Below, one piece after another: positions 7,795 to 15,421 of a DNA stretch of 24,436 bases. Under the pieces are notes generated by a model, which was not told the origin of the DNA, ran no database searches, and saw only the letters and a program-made list of their open reading frames with translations. This stretch comes from Oscillospiraceae bacterium (GTDB lineage Bacteria; Bacillota_A; Clostridia; Oscillospirales; CAG-272). Made by a program: the position numbers and the translations under genes. Location: positions 1 through 24,436 of the forward strand of contig SVUH01000023.1 of the NCBI GenBank assembly GCA_015063335.1, given 5' to 3'. Every line of letters begins with the position of its first letter. Within the stretch, counting starts at the first letter, position 1.

Positions 7795-8556
7795 ATGCAC
7801 ATAATGCAAATGCTGCTCGCGCTCACCCCGGTGTTCTTCTCGGCGCTTTTTCTCCTGTGCTTTTTCAGGGAAAAGCTTAAGCATCATCCAATAATCAACT
7901 ACCTTTTTATTGCCGCGTGTGCTGTATTCTTCTTTTGCTGGAACTACGCGGCGCATGAGTTGGGTTGGTTAGAGGATGGATTTATGACGCTGGAAAATAT
8001 AAGCCCGTTTATCTGTACGGTCATTCTCGTAACCCCGTTCTTGCACAAGAAAATTCGGGATTTTGCATATTGCGCCATAGCCTTCCTCGCGTTTGGAATG
8101 TTCTTAGCGCTCTATATAAGCCCCGCCGCGGAATATTTTTCGAGCCTAAGACAGAACACCCCATTCGTTTATATCTCCGAGGCCGCCTGCCATCTCGTTA
8201 TGGCGCTCTACGGCTTCTACCTGATACTTGTCGGGCGCGTAAAATTAAATCTCAAAAGCTTTTTGAAAGCAATTGCCTTTATTTATTCTGCCGTAATATT
8301 CGGCGTATTCCTTAATTGGTGCTTCCATCTCTCCAACTTCGGCATGAATATGTACGGCAACTACTCTATCTACTTCCTCGATATTTTCGGAAGCTTTACC
8401 GCAACGTTCATAGCCTACCTCGTGGGCATCTTCGCCACAATTCTTCTTGGCTTTCTCGTCGGCAATTTCCTCGACTGGATATCAAGACCTGCGACAAAAA
8501 AGCCCGAGGCAAAAGAAGCCACCTCAGAAAACAGCGAGGCTACTACTCAAGAATAA
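7795..8556 (+). CDS. polytopic membrane protein, possibly YwaF/TMEM164-like
   Basis: The 253-residue product is very hydrophobic, with about seven predicted membrane helices between residues 4 and 225 and a short charged C-terminal tail (about 230-253). A segment around ENISPFICTVILVTPFLHKK recalls the conserved PLHLC region of the YwaF/TMEM164 family, with histidines near helix ends (for example in the CHLVM segment), but I cannot confirm the family. GGAGG at 7781-7785 lies nine bases before ATG 7795, inside the end of the preceding LRR gene, so translation is probably coupled. It ends in a strong bidirectional terminator. Function unknown. Confidence 0.75.
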   Translation: MHIMQMLLALTPVFFSALFLLCFFREKLKHHPIINYLFIAACAVFFFCWNYAAHELGWLEDGFMTLENISPFICTVILVTPFLHKKIRDFAYCAIAFLAFGMFLALYISPAAEYFSSLRQNTPFVYISEAACHLVMALYGFYLILVGRVKLNLKSFLKAIAFIYSAVIFGVFLNWCFHLSNFGMNMYGNYSIYFLDIFGSFTATFIAYLVGIFATILLGFLVGNFLDWISRPATKKPEAKEATSENSEATTQE

Positions 8557-8588
8557 CAAAAACCACCCTCACAGGGTGGTTTTTGTTA
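8554..8588. terminator. bidirectional intrinsic terminator
   Basis: A 16-bp perfect stem (8554-8569 with 8573-8588) has a three-base loop and flanking A and T runs. It begins on the stop codon of the plus-strand membrane protein and lies just past the 3' end of the converging hydrolase gene, so it serves both. Confidence 0.92.
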
Positions 8589-8602
8589 TTTAGTTATAAC
8601 AT

Positions 8603-9655
8603 TCAAAGCAGCTTTTCTTTTCCAATAAGCTTGATGAGCGCGTCAGCCATAGCTGCAAAGCCAAGGTCTGTCGGATGACAATCGTCAACCGTGCCCTCAT
8701 TGCCGCAAAGCTCCGTAAGATCGTCTCCGTTCAGGAAATATACGTTGAGGTCTCCTCTCGCCTTTGCGTTTTCATACGTCGCTTTTATTATTTCAATTCT
8801 GTGGTTATCGCTATCCGTACGGTTGAGCTTATGCAAGGGGCGCGACATCATAATTATCGGCAAAGAGGGATTTGCCTCTCTTATCGCAAGAAACATCTTC
8901 TCGTGAGTCTGCATAAGATAGTCAGGCGTTGGCGCATTATGGTCGTAATCATATACGAAAAGCCCCATATCGAGTCCCTTTATATAATCTATTATCGTAT
9001 CCTCCGCGCGAGCGTTGCCTGCAAATCCGAGATTTACGTAATCCGCGTTAAATCTTCTCGATATATACGCCTGATAGCAGGTTCCCGGGCGCGAGGCGCA
9101 TCCGCCCTGGGTGATAGAAGAACCGTAATACACTATCGGCTTTTCGTTTGAATATCTTTCGGGGGCTTCTACATCGGCGTTCTCGTCAAGTCCTATATAA
9201 AGCTCCTCTACCGAGCTGTAAAGAGGGAAATTTATAGTTATATCACGCATGCGCGGCTTGCCCAATTTAATGATCGACTCAAACTCCGTGTTGGGCTCGA
9301 CCGGGGGGATAAAGGTTTTTACGTAACGAGTCCCCTCGTAAAGATCAAAGCCTATCGAGCCGCAAAATGCAAAATGCGGCATTCTGCCAAGAGAAGAATA
9401 TTTTACAGATATCGCAACGTACGGGCTGTTAGTCTTAAAACGCACTCTGCCGCCCGCCGTATTGTAGTTGAGGCGAGTTACTCCCTCGCTGGTGCTCTCC
9501 GCCACGCTTGTCGGTATTCTATGAAATACACCGTCGGAGATCATCAGTCCGTGGATAACGAACGGCGCGCTTTTTGCATCGTAAAATTTTATTCCTTGCT
9601 TGTCGATAGTCGAACCGACCTTAAAATTCTTGTCAATAGAAGCTATGTCACTCAT
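8603..9655 (-). CDS. SGNH/GDSL-family hydrolase with N-terminal GxDLY domain
   Basis: This 350-residue protein combines an N-terminal beta-sandwich region containing GFDLY (102-106) with a C-terminal SGNH esterase fold, as in the Lipase_GDSL_3 group. The nucleophile is S180 in YYGSSITQGG (block I has Ser in place of the usual Asp). FAGNAR (211-216) supplies the Gly/Asn region, N240 in DHNAP a further block, and D324-H327 (DDCHP) the catalytic Asp and His. Such enzymes deacetylate or de-esterify carbohydrates. No signal peptide is visible, so it probably acts in the cytoplasm. The start at 9655 has AAAGGTAA upstream and its own promoter. It is monocistronic and convergent with the gene before it. 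The substrate is unknown. Confidence 0.9.
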   Translation of the reverse strand: MSDIASIDKNFKVGSTIDKQGIKFYDAKSAPFVIHGLMISDGVFHRIPTSVAESTSEGVTRLNYNTAGGRVRFKTNSPYVAISVKYSSLGRMPHFAFCGSIGFDLYEGTRYVKTFIPPVEPNTEFESIIKLGKPRMRDITINFPLYSSVEELYIGLDENADVEAPERYSNEKPIVYYGSSITQGGCASRPGTCYQAYISRRFNADYVNLGFAGNARAEDTIIDYIKGLDMGLFVYDYDHNAPTPDYLMQTHEKMFLAIREANPSLPIIMMSRPLHKLNRTDSDNHRIEIIKATYENAKARGDLNVYFLNGDDLTELCGNEGTVDDCHPTDLGFAAMADALIKLIGKEKLL

Positions 9656-9710
9656 TTTGTGTTACCTTTCGTTTTGTTAGTATAATGCCATCTTTCACTT
9701 TGATGATTTA

Positions 9711-9739
9711 ATTATATCATAAAGCCGAATGATTTGCAA
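9711..9739 (-). promoter_or_regulatory. extended -10 promoter of the SGNH hydrolase
   Basis: On the minus strand TTGCAA (9739-9734), a 17-base spacer and TATAAT (9716-9711) preceded by TGA form a strong promoter about 50 bases before the start codon. Confidence 0.85.
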
Positions 9740-9759
9740 GAATAAAATTAAGCTTGTAG

Positions 9760-10150
9760 GGACAGGCGTCCTCGACTGTCCGTTTTTTACGACCTCCGGG
9801 TTATCGCTTCGCGCCGCCACCGTCGCATAGTCGCCGCGCGCACGCACAGCTTTGCTTTGAAAGCAGCAAATAGTGTTGTTTTCAATTAACCTTTCCCTAA
9901 AGATAGTGCGAACAACGCCCGCCTTGCGGTTCCCGAATTTTGTCCGCCTTCGCGGAGTGGGATTTGAAAGGCCCGCCACCGTCGCATAGTCGTTGCGTGT
10001 CGCTCGGTGCTCTCGCTCCTTCAACTCCTTGCTTTGGGCGGTTTCACTTGATAAAAACGATACTCAATCGTTTTTATCTTCGCTACCCACTCCCTCCGCC
10101 GCCGCGAGGCGGCTGCCGGAGGTCGTGAAGAACGAAGTCCTCTCCGAAAG
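9760..10150. repeat. noncoding mosaic with tRNA fragments and repeats
   Basis: No credible gene lies in this roughly 400-base stretch. It holds a 20-base direct repeat (9814-9833 and 9973-9992), a 16-base exact copy of the adjacent initiator tRNA (9789-9804 equals 10215-10230), a 12-base copy of its T arm (9957-9968 equals 10199-10210), and a 13-base inverted copy (10116-10128 against 10213-10225). Two perfect hairpins follow, at 10050-10078 (12-bp stem) and 10098-10113 (6-bp stem, GCGA loop). It looks like debris accumulated downstream of a tRNA gene, perhaps from integrations or a repeat family. Confidence 0.65.
10050..10078. repeat. 12-bp perfect hairpin inside the mosaic
   Basis: GATAAAAACGAT (10050-10061) and ATCGTTTTTATC (10067-10078) pair perfectly around a five-base loop. 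There is no T-run after the stem on either strand, so it is not a standard terminator. Confidence 0.7.
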
Positions 10151-10151
10151 C

Positions 10152-10187
10152 AAAAAGAAAAACCACCCTGATGGGTGGTTTTCTTTT
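10152..10187 (-). terminator. intrinsic terminator of the tRNA operon
   Basis: AAAACCACCC (10159-10168) pairs with GGGTGGTTTT (10173-10182). A bulged A and a further A5/T5 stretch extend the stem. On the minus strand it follows directly after the CCA of the initiator tRNA and ends in a broken T-run (TTTTTCTTTTT). Its CCACCC/GGGTGG core is the same as in the terminator at 8554-8588. Confidence 0.88.
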
Positions 10188-10265
<78 letters not shown>

Positions 10266-10287
10266 ATATTAAATTTTGTTACCGTTG

Positions 10288-10376
10288 TGGTGCCGGTGAC
10301 CGGGGTCGAACCGGTACGATACTTACGTATCACGGGATTTTAAGTCCCGGGCGTCTGCCTGTTCCGCCACACCGGC
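10288..10376 (-). tRNA. tRNA-Leu (UAA)
   Basis: This is an 89-nt class II tRNA with acceptor stem GCCGGTG/CACCGGC, encoded CCA, anticodon loop CTTAAAA giving UAA, a long variable arm typical of tRNA-Leu, and T loop TTCGACC. It is the first gene after the consensus promoter and is followed 22 bases later by tRNA-fMet. Confidence 0.96.
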
Positions 10377-10403
10377 GCAACTCCTCCCTTCGGTGACTTT
10401 ACT

Positions 10404-10432
10404 ATTATATCACACCCTATTCCCTTTGTCAA
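10404..10432 (-). promoter_or_regulatory. perfect-consensus promoter of the tRNA operon
   Basis: On the minus strand TTGACA (10432-10427), a 17-base spacer ending TGTGA and TATAAT (10409-10404) match the consensus, with an extended -10. Confidence 0.92.
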
Positions 10433-10549
10433 CCCCAATTTGCAATTTTTCTTTGCCACCCCCTCAAAACTTAAATACCTTATTCGACAAATTCTTATTA
10501 TCCGTCACGCTTGTGCCTCATAATAATACAGAATATTTTTTCAAAAGCA

Positions 10550-10578
10550 TTGACTTTGCCAAAAAAAAATGATATAAT
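10550..10578 (+). promoter_or_regulatory. promoter of the SCIFF operon
   Basis: TTGACT (10550-10555), a 17-base A-rich spacer ending TGA and TATAAT (10573-10578) form a strong extended -10 promoter 35 bases before the precursor start. Confidence 0.9.
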
Positions 10579-10612
10579 ATCCTCACTAACATACTTCTCG
10601 GAGGTAAGAACC

Positions 10613-10753
10613 ATGAAACATATCGAAACTATCGAGACTCGCAATCTCTGCGAGAGCGCACAGAACGGCGGTTGCGGCGAGTGCCAGACTTCCTGCCAGT
10701 CCGCTTGCAAGACCAGCTGCGGTATTGCTAACCAGCAGTGCGAAAACAACTGA
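10613..10753 (+). CDS. SCIFF-family ribosomal peptide precursor
   Basis: The 46-residue peptide begins MKHIETIETRN and carries the family core GGCGECQTSCQSACKTSC at 19-36, ending NQQCENN. SCIFF (six cysteines in forty-five residues) peptides are found across Clostridia and are modified by a dedicated radical SAM enzyme that forms Cys-to-alpha-carbon thioether bonds (sactipeptide class). Cysteines here are at 13, 21, 24, 28, 32, 36 and 43, one more than the family name implies; the extra one lies in the leader. Position 37 is Gly, where I recall Thr as the acceptor in C. thermocellum CteA. GGAGG eight bases upstream fixes the start; longer in-frame starts overlap the promoter. The maturase follows after a terminator. 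Confidence 0.96.
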   Translation: MKHIETIETRNLCESAQNGGCGECQTSCQSACKTSCGIANQQCENN

Positions 10754-10763
10754 TTTTGTAAGT

Positions 10764-10797
10764 AAAAAGGAGCTGTCCTGAAAAACAGCTCCTTTTT
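10764..10797 (+). terminator. intergenic terminator/attenuator between SCIFF precursor and maturase
   Basis: AAAAAGGAGCTGT (10764-10776) pairs perfectly with ACAGCTCCTTTTT (10785-10797) around an eight-base loop, ending in T5. It lies 10 bases after the precursor stop and 46 before the maturase start. No separate promoter for the maturase is evident, so read-through probably sets the peptide-to-enzyme ratio. Confidence 0.92.
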
Positions 10798-10843
10798 GCG
10801 TGTTTTTATAAGCTTACGACCATAAGATCAAAGGAGAATCAAA

Positions 10844-12232
10844 ATGATACATCAGTACAAGCTCGGCGGTTACAATATCGTAATTGACGTTTGCTCGGGT
10901 GCGCTTCACGTCGTTGACGAGGTAGCCTACGACATAATTTCCATGTTCGAGAGTGCGAGCCGAGAGCAGATCATATCCGCAATGAAAGAAAAATACGCGT
11001 CACGCGAGGACATAACCGACGGTGATATAGACGAATGCTACGAGCAGGTCGTATCTCTCAAGGAGTCGGGCAAGCTCTTTTGCCCCGACACATTCGAGCC
11101 CATGGCAGGACACATTAAAGCAAAGACCTCGGGTGTTGTAAAGGCGCTCTGTCTGCACATCGCGCACACCTGCAATCTCAACTGCTCCTACTGCTTTGCC
11201 TCGCAGGGCAAATACCACGGCGAGCGTGCGGTCATGAGCTTTGAGGTAGGCAAGCGCGCGCTTGATTTCCTTATTGAAAATTCGGGAACACGCCGCAATC
11301 TTGAGGTGGATTTCTTCGGCGGCGAGCCGCTTATGAATTTCGAGGTAGTAAAGCAGCTTGTGGAATACGCGAGAAGCGTTGAGGGACAGTACGGCAAAAA
11401 CTTCCGCTTCACTCTCACTACCAACGGAATTCTTATAGATGACGACGTTATCGACTTTTGCAACCGTGAAATGAGCAACGTCGTTATAAGCCTTGACGGA
11501 AGAAAGGAGATCCACGACCGCTACCGCGTTGACTACGCGGGCAACGGAAGCTGGGAGCGCATCGTTCCGAAATTCCAGAAGCTCGTCGAGGCAAGAGGCG
11601 GCAAGGGCTACTACGTCCGCGGTACGTTTACGCATGCAAATCCCGATTTCCTTGAGGACATAAAGCAGATGCTCGATCTCGGCTTTACCGAGCTCAGCAT
11701 GGAGCCCGTGGTATCCGCCCCCGGTGACGCCGAGGAGCTTACCGAGGAGGATCTTCCCATAATCCTTGAGCAGTACGAAAAGCTCGCCGAGCTGATGCTC
11801 GAGCGCGACCGCGAGGGCAAGCCCTTCACCTTCTACCACTACATGATAGACCTTACGGGCGGTCCTTGCATCTATAAGAGAATTTCGGGCTGTGGCTCGG
11901 GAACTGAATACATGGCAGTAACGCCATGGGGTGACCTCTATCCCTGCCACCAATTCGTGGGCGAGGAACAATTCCTGCTTGGAAACATATACGACGGTGT
12001 TACGAACACCTCTGTCAGAGACGAATTCGGCTCCTGTAACGTTTACGTCCGCGAGGACTGCCGCGACTGCTGGGCTAAGCTCTACTGCTCGGGCGGCTGT
12101 GCCGCAAACGCATACCACGCAACAGGCTCCGTTCGCGGCGTATACAAATACGGCTGTGAGCTGTTCCGCAAGAGAATGGAATGCGCCATAATGGTCGCTA
12201 TCGCAAGAACTCTTGCCGCAAAGAAAAAATGA
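10844..12232 (+). CDS. thioether cross-link-forming SCIFF peptide maturase (radical SAM/SPASM)
   Basis: The 462-residue enzyme installs thioether cross-links in the SCIFF peptide encoded just upstream. Residues 1-95 form the peptide-recognition (RRE-like) N terminus. The radical SAM cluster motif is C110-NLN-C114-SY-C117, with GGEP at 159-162. The C-terminal SPASM region carries cysteines at 342, 350, 368, 398, 406, 409, 415, 419 and 438, enough for two auxiliary Fe-S clusters. Length and motifs match the SCIFF maturase family. AAAGGAG before ATG 10844 supports the start. Its TGA overlaps the ATG of the following decarboxylase-like gene by four bases, so the two are translationally coupled. 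Confidence 0.96.
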   Translation: MIHQYKLGGYNIVIDVCSGALHVVDEVAYDIISMFESASREQIISAMKEKYASREDITDGDIDECYEQVVSLKESGKLFCPDTFEPMAGHIKAKTSGVVKALCLHIAHTCNLNCSYCFASQGKYHGERAVMSFEVGKRALDFLIENSGTRRNLEVDFFGGEPLMNFEVVKQLVEYARSVEGQYGKNFRFTLTTNGILIDDDVIDFCNREMSNVVISLDGRKEIHDRYRVDYAGNGSWERIVPKFQKLVEARGGKGYYVRGTFTHANPDFLEDIKQMLDLGFTELSMEPVVSAPGDAEELTEEDLPIILEQYEKLAELMLERDREGKPFTFYHYMIDLTGGPCIYKRISGCGSGTEYMAVTPWGDLYPCHQFVGEEQFLLGNIYDGVTNTSVRDEFGSCNVYVREDCRDCWAKLYCSGGCAANAYHATGSVRGVYKYGCELFRKRMECAIMVAIARTLAAKKK

Positions 12233-13554
12233 GAACGCCTATTTACGATTTTCTTCGCTCCTACGCCGAGTCGGGCACGGAGCGCCTGCACATGCCGGGG
12301 CACAAGGGCAAGTCGCTCCTTGGCTTTGAGTGCCTTGACATTACGGAAATAACGGGCGCGGACGATCTTTACAATGCCGAGGGTATAATTGCCGAGAGTG
12401 AGCGTGAGGCAAGCCGCCTTTTTGGAGCTCGTACGTTTTATTCCACCGAGGGCTCGTCGCTCTGCATACGCGCGATGCTTTATCTCGTAGCAAAGTATGC
12501 TGCCGCAAGGGGAGAAAAGCCTCGCATTTTGGCGGGACGAAACGCACACAAGGTGTTCCTTTACGCGGCGGCTATGCTTGACCTTTCCGTCGATTGGCTT
12601 TTCGCCGACGGTGGCAGCTATCTGTCCTGCACTCCGAGTGCCGAGGAGCTTGAAGAATACCTAAGCAATTCGAAATCGCGTCCTACGGCTGTATACCTTA
12701 CAAGCCCCGACTATCTTGGGAACGTATGCGACGTAAAGAAAATTTCGGCTGTGTGCCGCCGCTATGGAGTGCTTCTGCTCGTAGACAACGCTCACGGCGC
12801 TTACACAAAATTTCTTAGCCCATCTACCCACCCCATAGACCTCGGAGCTGATATATGCTGTGACTCCGCGCACAAAACGCTCCCTGCCCTCACGGGCTGT
12901 GCGTATCTGCACGTCAGCCTCGACGCTCCCGACTTTTTGCGCGAAAACGCACGACAGGCACTGTCGCTTTTTGGCTCAACGAGTCCGTCATACTTACTTC
13001 TCGCCTCGATTGACAAGGTAAACGAATATATAGAAAACGGCTACCGCGAAAAGCTCGACGCACTTGTAGGTCAAATTGACGTCATAAAAAAGGAGCTTCT
13101 ACAAAACGGATATACGCTCGTTGGTGACGAGTCTCTGAAGATAACCGTTGCGGCAAAGCAATACGGATATACGGGCAACGAGCTTGCGAGCGCTTTACGT
13201 GACAGGGGCATTGAGTGTGAGTTTGCAGACAACGATTTTACAGTCGCCATGCTAACCCCCGAATCCGACGCGAGCGTCCTCAGATGCGCGCTGTTGGAGC
13301 TCCCAAAGAAAGCACCTCTGACCGATGCCGCGCCGGCATTCGTGCCGCCAACGGCGGAGATCTCTATACGCGAGGCAATTCTCGCTCCGTCCGAAAGGGT
13401 GCTCACGAAAGATGCGGCAGGTCGAATTTTGGCAACGCCTTGCGTTTCCTGCCCTCCCGCCGTACCGATAGTCGTATCGGGTGAGCGGATAAGCGAGGAC
13501 GCCGTAAGCGCAATGCTTTATTACGGAATCGAATACTGCGACGTAATGGTATAA
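12229..13554 (+). CDS. Orn/Lys/Arg decarboxylase-like fold-type I PLP enzyme
   Basis: The 441-residue product has the group III amino-acid decarboxylase signature: HMPGHKG at 21-27, STEGSS at 72-77, DNAHGAY at 186-192, and the PLP lysine K216 in SAHKTLPALTG. The C-terminal half has the wing-like segment beginning ISIREAILAPSE, with CPPAVPI and GERIS. It resembles the short SpeA/YaaO type that may decarboxylate arginine or lysine to polyamine precursors; the substrate cannot be assigned. I start at ATG 12229, overlapping the maturase stop (ATGA), rather than the in-frame ATG at 12181, which lies inside the maturase. Its place in the SCIFF operon is notable. A terminator follows. Confidence 0.88.
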   Translation: MRTPIYDFLRSYAESGTERLHMPGHKGKSLLGFECLDITEITGADDLYNAEGIIAESEREASRLFGARTFYSTEGSSLCIRAMLYLVAKYAAARGEKPRILAGRNAHKVFLYAAAMLDLSVDWLFADGGSYLSCTPSAEELEEYLSNSKSRPTAVYLTSPDYLGNVCDVKKISAVCRRYGVLLLVDNAHGAYTKFLSPSTHPIDLGADICCDSAHKTLPALTGCAYLHVSLDAPDFLRENARQALSLFGSTSPSYLLLASIDKVNEYIENGYREKLDALVGQIDVIKKELLQNGYTLVGDESLKITVAAKQYGYTGNELASALRDRGIECEFADNDFTVAMLTPESDASVLRCALLELPKKAPLTDAAPAFVPPTAEISIREAILAPSERVLTKDAAGRILATPCVSCPPAVPIVVSGERISEDAVSAMLYYGIEYCDVMV

Positions 13555-13564
13555 AGAATTTTTT

Positions 13565-13594
13565 AGGATATCTCTTTTTGAGGTATCCTTTTTC
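13565..13594 (+). terminator. intrinsic terminator of the SCIFF operon
   Basis: AGGATATCTC (13565-13574) pairs with GAGGTATCCT (13580-13589), with one T-G wobble and a five-T loop, followed by TTTTTC and more T. It lies 10 bases after the decarboxylase stop. Confidence 0.88.
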
Positions 13595-13638
13595 TTTATA
13601 TAAATTTAAATAAATTTATATAATAATCAGTTTTAATC

Positions 13639-13667
13639 TTGAAAAAGTCCGCACATTGTGCTATAAT
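13639..13667 (+). promoter_or_regulatory. extended -10 promoter of the maf-mre operon
   Basis: TTGAAA (13639-13644), a 17-base spacer ending TGC and TATAAT (13662-13667) lie 64 bases before maf. No other clear promoter or terminator interrupts the run of genes to 21505. Confidence 0.82.
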
Positions 13668-13731
13668 TATACTGGATAATGGTATTTTAGTGTCAAAATT
13701 AGAAAAACGGTTATTTTAGGATATAAAATTT

Positions 13732-14349
13732 ATGGCTACTGATTGCAAAAAAGGTAAATTTCGCATAATACTTGCCTCGGCTTCTCCTCGCAGGCGTGAA
13801 ATTCTTGCGAGCATGGGAGCGCGCTTTACGGTTCTCGCGGCGGACGCGGACGAATCAAGCTCAATACTCGATCCATGCGCGCTTACACGAGAGCTGGCAG
13901 AGAGAAAAGCGAGAGCTACACTCGACGCGCTCTCCGAGCGTGGCGAGGCTGACGGCGCGATAATTATTGCCGCTGACACAGTTGTGGCTTGCGACGGTGA
14001 AATACTCGGCAAGCCCCACGACACGGACGACGCGCGCCGAATGCTTCGTATGCTGTCGGGCAACACACACGAGGTTGCAACAGGAATAGCTATCGCGCAC
14101 AAGGGTGAAATATTCACCGATTGCAGTCTTACTCACGTAATGGTTGACGAAATTCCCGAGGAGCAAATGGAAGCCTATATTGAGAGCGGCGAATGTGATG
14201 ACAAAGCAGGAGCTTACGGGATACAGGGCAGCTTTTCAAGATGGATAAGCGGTATCGACGGCTGCTATTTCGGAGTTGTCGGACTCCCCGTAAATCTTCT
14301 CTCCAAGCTTTTTTACAGCGTTGTCGGCTGCTACCCCGACGAGCTTTAA
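13732..14349 (+). CDS. maf: Maf-family nucleoside triphosphate pyrophosphatase
   Basis: The 205-residue enzyme hydrolyses non-canonical or modified NTPs such as dTTP/UTP or m5UTP to the monophosphate and is linked to septum and division control. The SASPRR motif is at 16-21, the catalytic-base region AADTVV at 80-85 (D82), GKP at 93-95, and DDKAGAYGIQG further on. Length is typical, with a slightly extended N terminus. Start at 13732 has an AGGAT site upstream. Maf genes often sit directly before mreB, as here, so co-expression with the cell-shape genes is expected. The exact substrate class cannot be decided. Confidence 0.95.
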   Translation: MATDCKKGKFRIILASASPRRREILASMGARFTVLAADADESSSILDPCALTRELAERKARATLDALSERGEADGAIIIAADTVVACDGEILGKPHDTDDARRMLRMLSGNTHEVATGIAIAHKGEIFTDCSLTHVMVDEIPEEQMEAYIESGECDDKAGAYGIQGSFSRWISGIDGCYFGVVGLPVNLLSKLFYSVVGCYPDEL

Positions 14350-14387
14350 ACTTTTAGTAGCAAGAATTCCAAGGAAAGGAGCATATC

Positions 14388-15392
14388 ATGGCGAAGATAT
14401 ACGGCATGGATCTGGGCACGGCAAATACGCTTATTTGCCACAAGGGCGAGATAATTCTGCGAGCCCCCTCTGTCGTTGCGCTCAGCGACGACGACCGAGA
14501 AATAGTCGCCTTAGGTCCTAAGGCAAAGGATATGCTCGGCAAAACGCCCGTTGGAATTACAGCGACTCGACCTCTTAAGGGAGGTGTTATCACGGACGGC
14601 GACGTAGCCTCCAAAATGGTACGCGGCTTCCTTGAACGTGTCGGTGCCTTTTCGATCTTCTCACGTCCCATAATTATCGCTTGCATACCGCACAAGGCGA
14701 CGGGCGTTGAGCGCCGCGCCCTTGAGGACGCGATCTTTGAAGCGGGCGCAAGATACGTTGCTCTCATAGACGAGCCGCTCGCCGCGGCGATAGGCACAGG
14801 TCTCCGTGTAGGTGCCGCCAAGGGCAGCATGATAGTGGATATCGGCGGCGGCTCGACCGAGGTTGCCGTTATAAGCCACGGCGGGATCGTTACCGCAAGC
14901 TCGGTGCGCGTGGCGGGAGACCAATTCGACAACGCTATCGTTGATTACTTAAAGGTAAACAGACATACGCTCATAGGCAACTCCTCCGCCGAGGAAATGA
15001 AGATAAGCATCGGCTCGGCTCACAAGGACTTTGATGCGGGCGAGGCGACCGTCGCAGGTCGAAATCTCCTTAACAACATGTGTTGCACTATAAACGTCTC
15101 GGGAAGCGAGCTTCGGGCGGCAATGTCAAAGCCGCTTGACCAGATCATAGACTCCATCAAGCGCACGCTTGAAGCCACTCCCCCCGAGCTCTCCGCAGAC
15201 ATATACGACTACGGAATCATGCTGACGGGCGGCGGCGCGCGCCTGCGCGGAATATCAAAGCTCATGCAGGAGCGCCTCGGAATTAAGGTGACGACGGCAA
15301 AGCGACCGCTTGAAGCCGTATGCATAGGAATATCAAGAGTGATCGAAAGCGAGGCGCAACTCGGAGATCTGCTCCGCTATCGCTCACGTTAA
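14388..15392 (+). CDS. mreB: rod-shape-determining actin homologue MreB
   Basis: MreB forms short membrane-bound filaments that guide lateral wall synthesis. The 334-residue protein has the actin-fold ATP motifs: DLGTANT at 8-14, IDEPLAAAIG at 127-136, VDIGGGST at 150-157 and LTGGGARLRG at 279-288. PLKGGVITD at 62-70 is also typical. Length matches the family. AAAGGAG before ATG 14388 supports the start. It follows maf by 38 bases and is separated from mreC by an unusual LRR-type gene. Whether it is MreB, Mbl or MreBH cannot be told, but being next to mreC and mreD favours MreB. Confidence 0.96.
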   Translation: MAKIYGMDLGTANTLICHKGEIILRAPSVVALSDDDREIVALGPKAKDMLGKTPVGITATRPLKGGVITDGDVASKMVRGFLERVGAFSIFSRPIIIACIPHKATGVERRALEDAIFEAGARYVALIDEPLAAAIGTGLRVGAAKGSMIVDIGGGSTEVAVISHGGIVTASSVRVAGDQFDNAIVDYLKVNRHTLIGNSSAEEMKISIGSAHKDFDAGEATVAGRNLLNNMCCTINVSGSELRAAMSKPLDQIIDSIKRTLEATPPELSADIYDYGIMLTGGGARLRGISKLMQERLGIKVTTAKRPLEAVCIGISRVIESEAQLGDLLRYRSR

Positions 15393-15421
15393 AAGTATAA
15401 AAAAGAAAGGACGCAAGAAGA

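Noticed and set aside
9814..9992. CRISPR array suggested by the repeated 20-mer
   Set aside because: Only two copies, with a 139-base gap and no regular spacers or cas genes.
11000..12118. 372-codon open frame on the minus strand opposite the SCIFF maturase
   Set aside because: Shadow of the maturase; its sequence is valine- and alanine-rich with no domain and no ribosome binding site logic.
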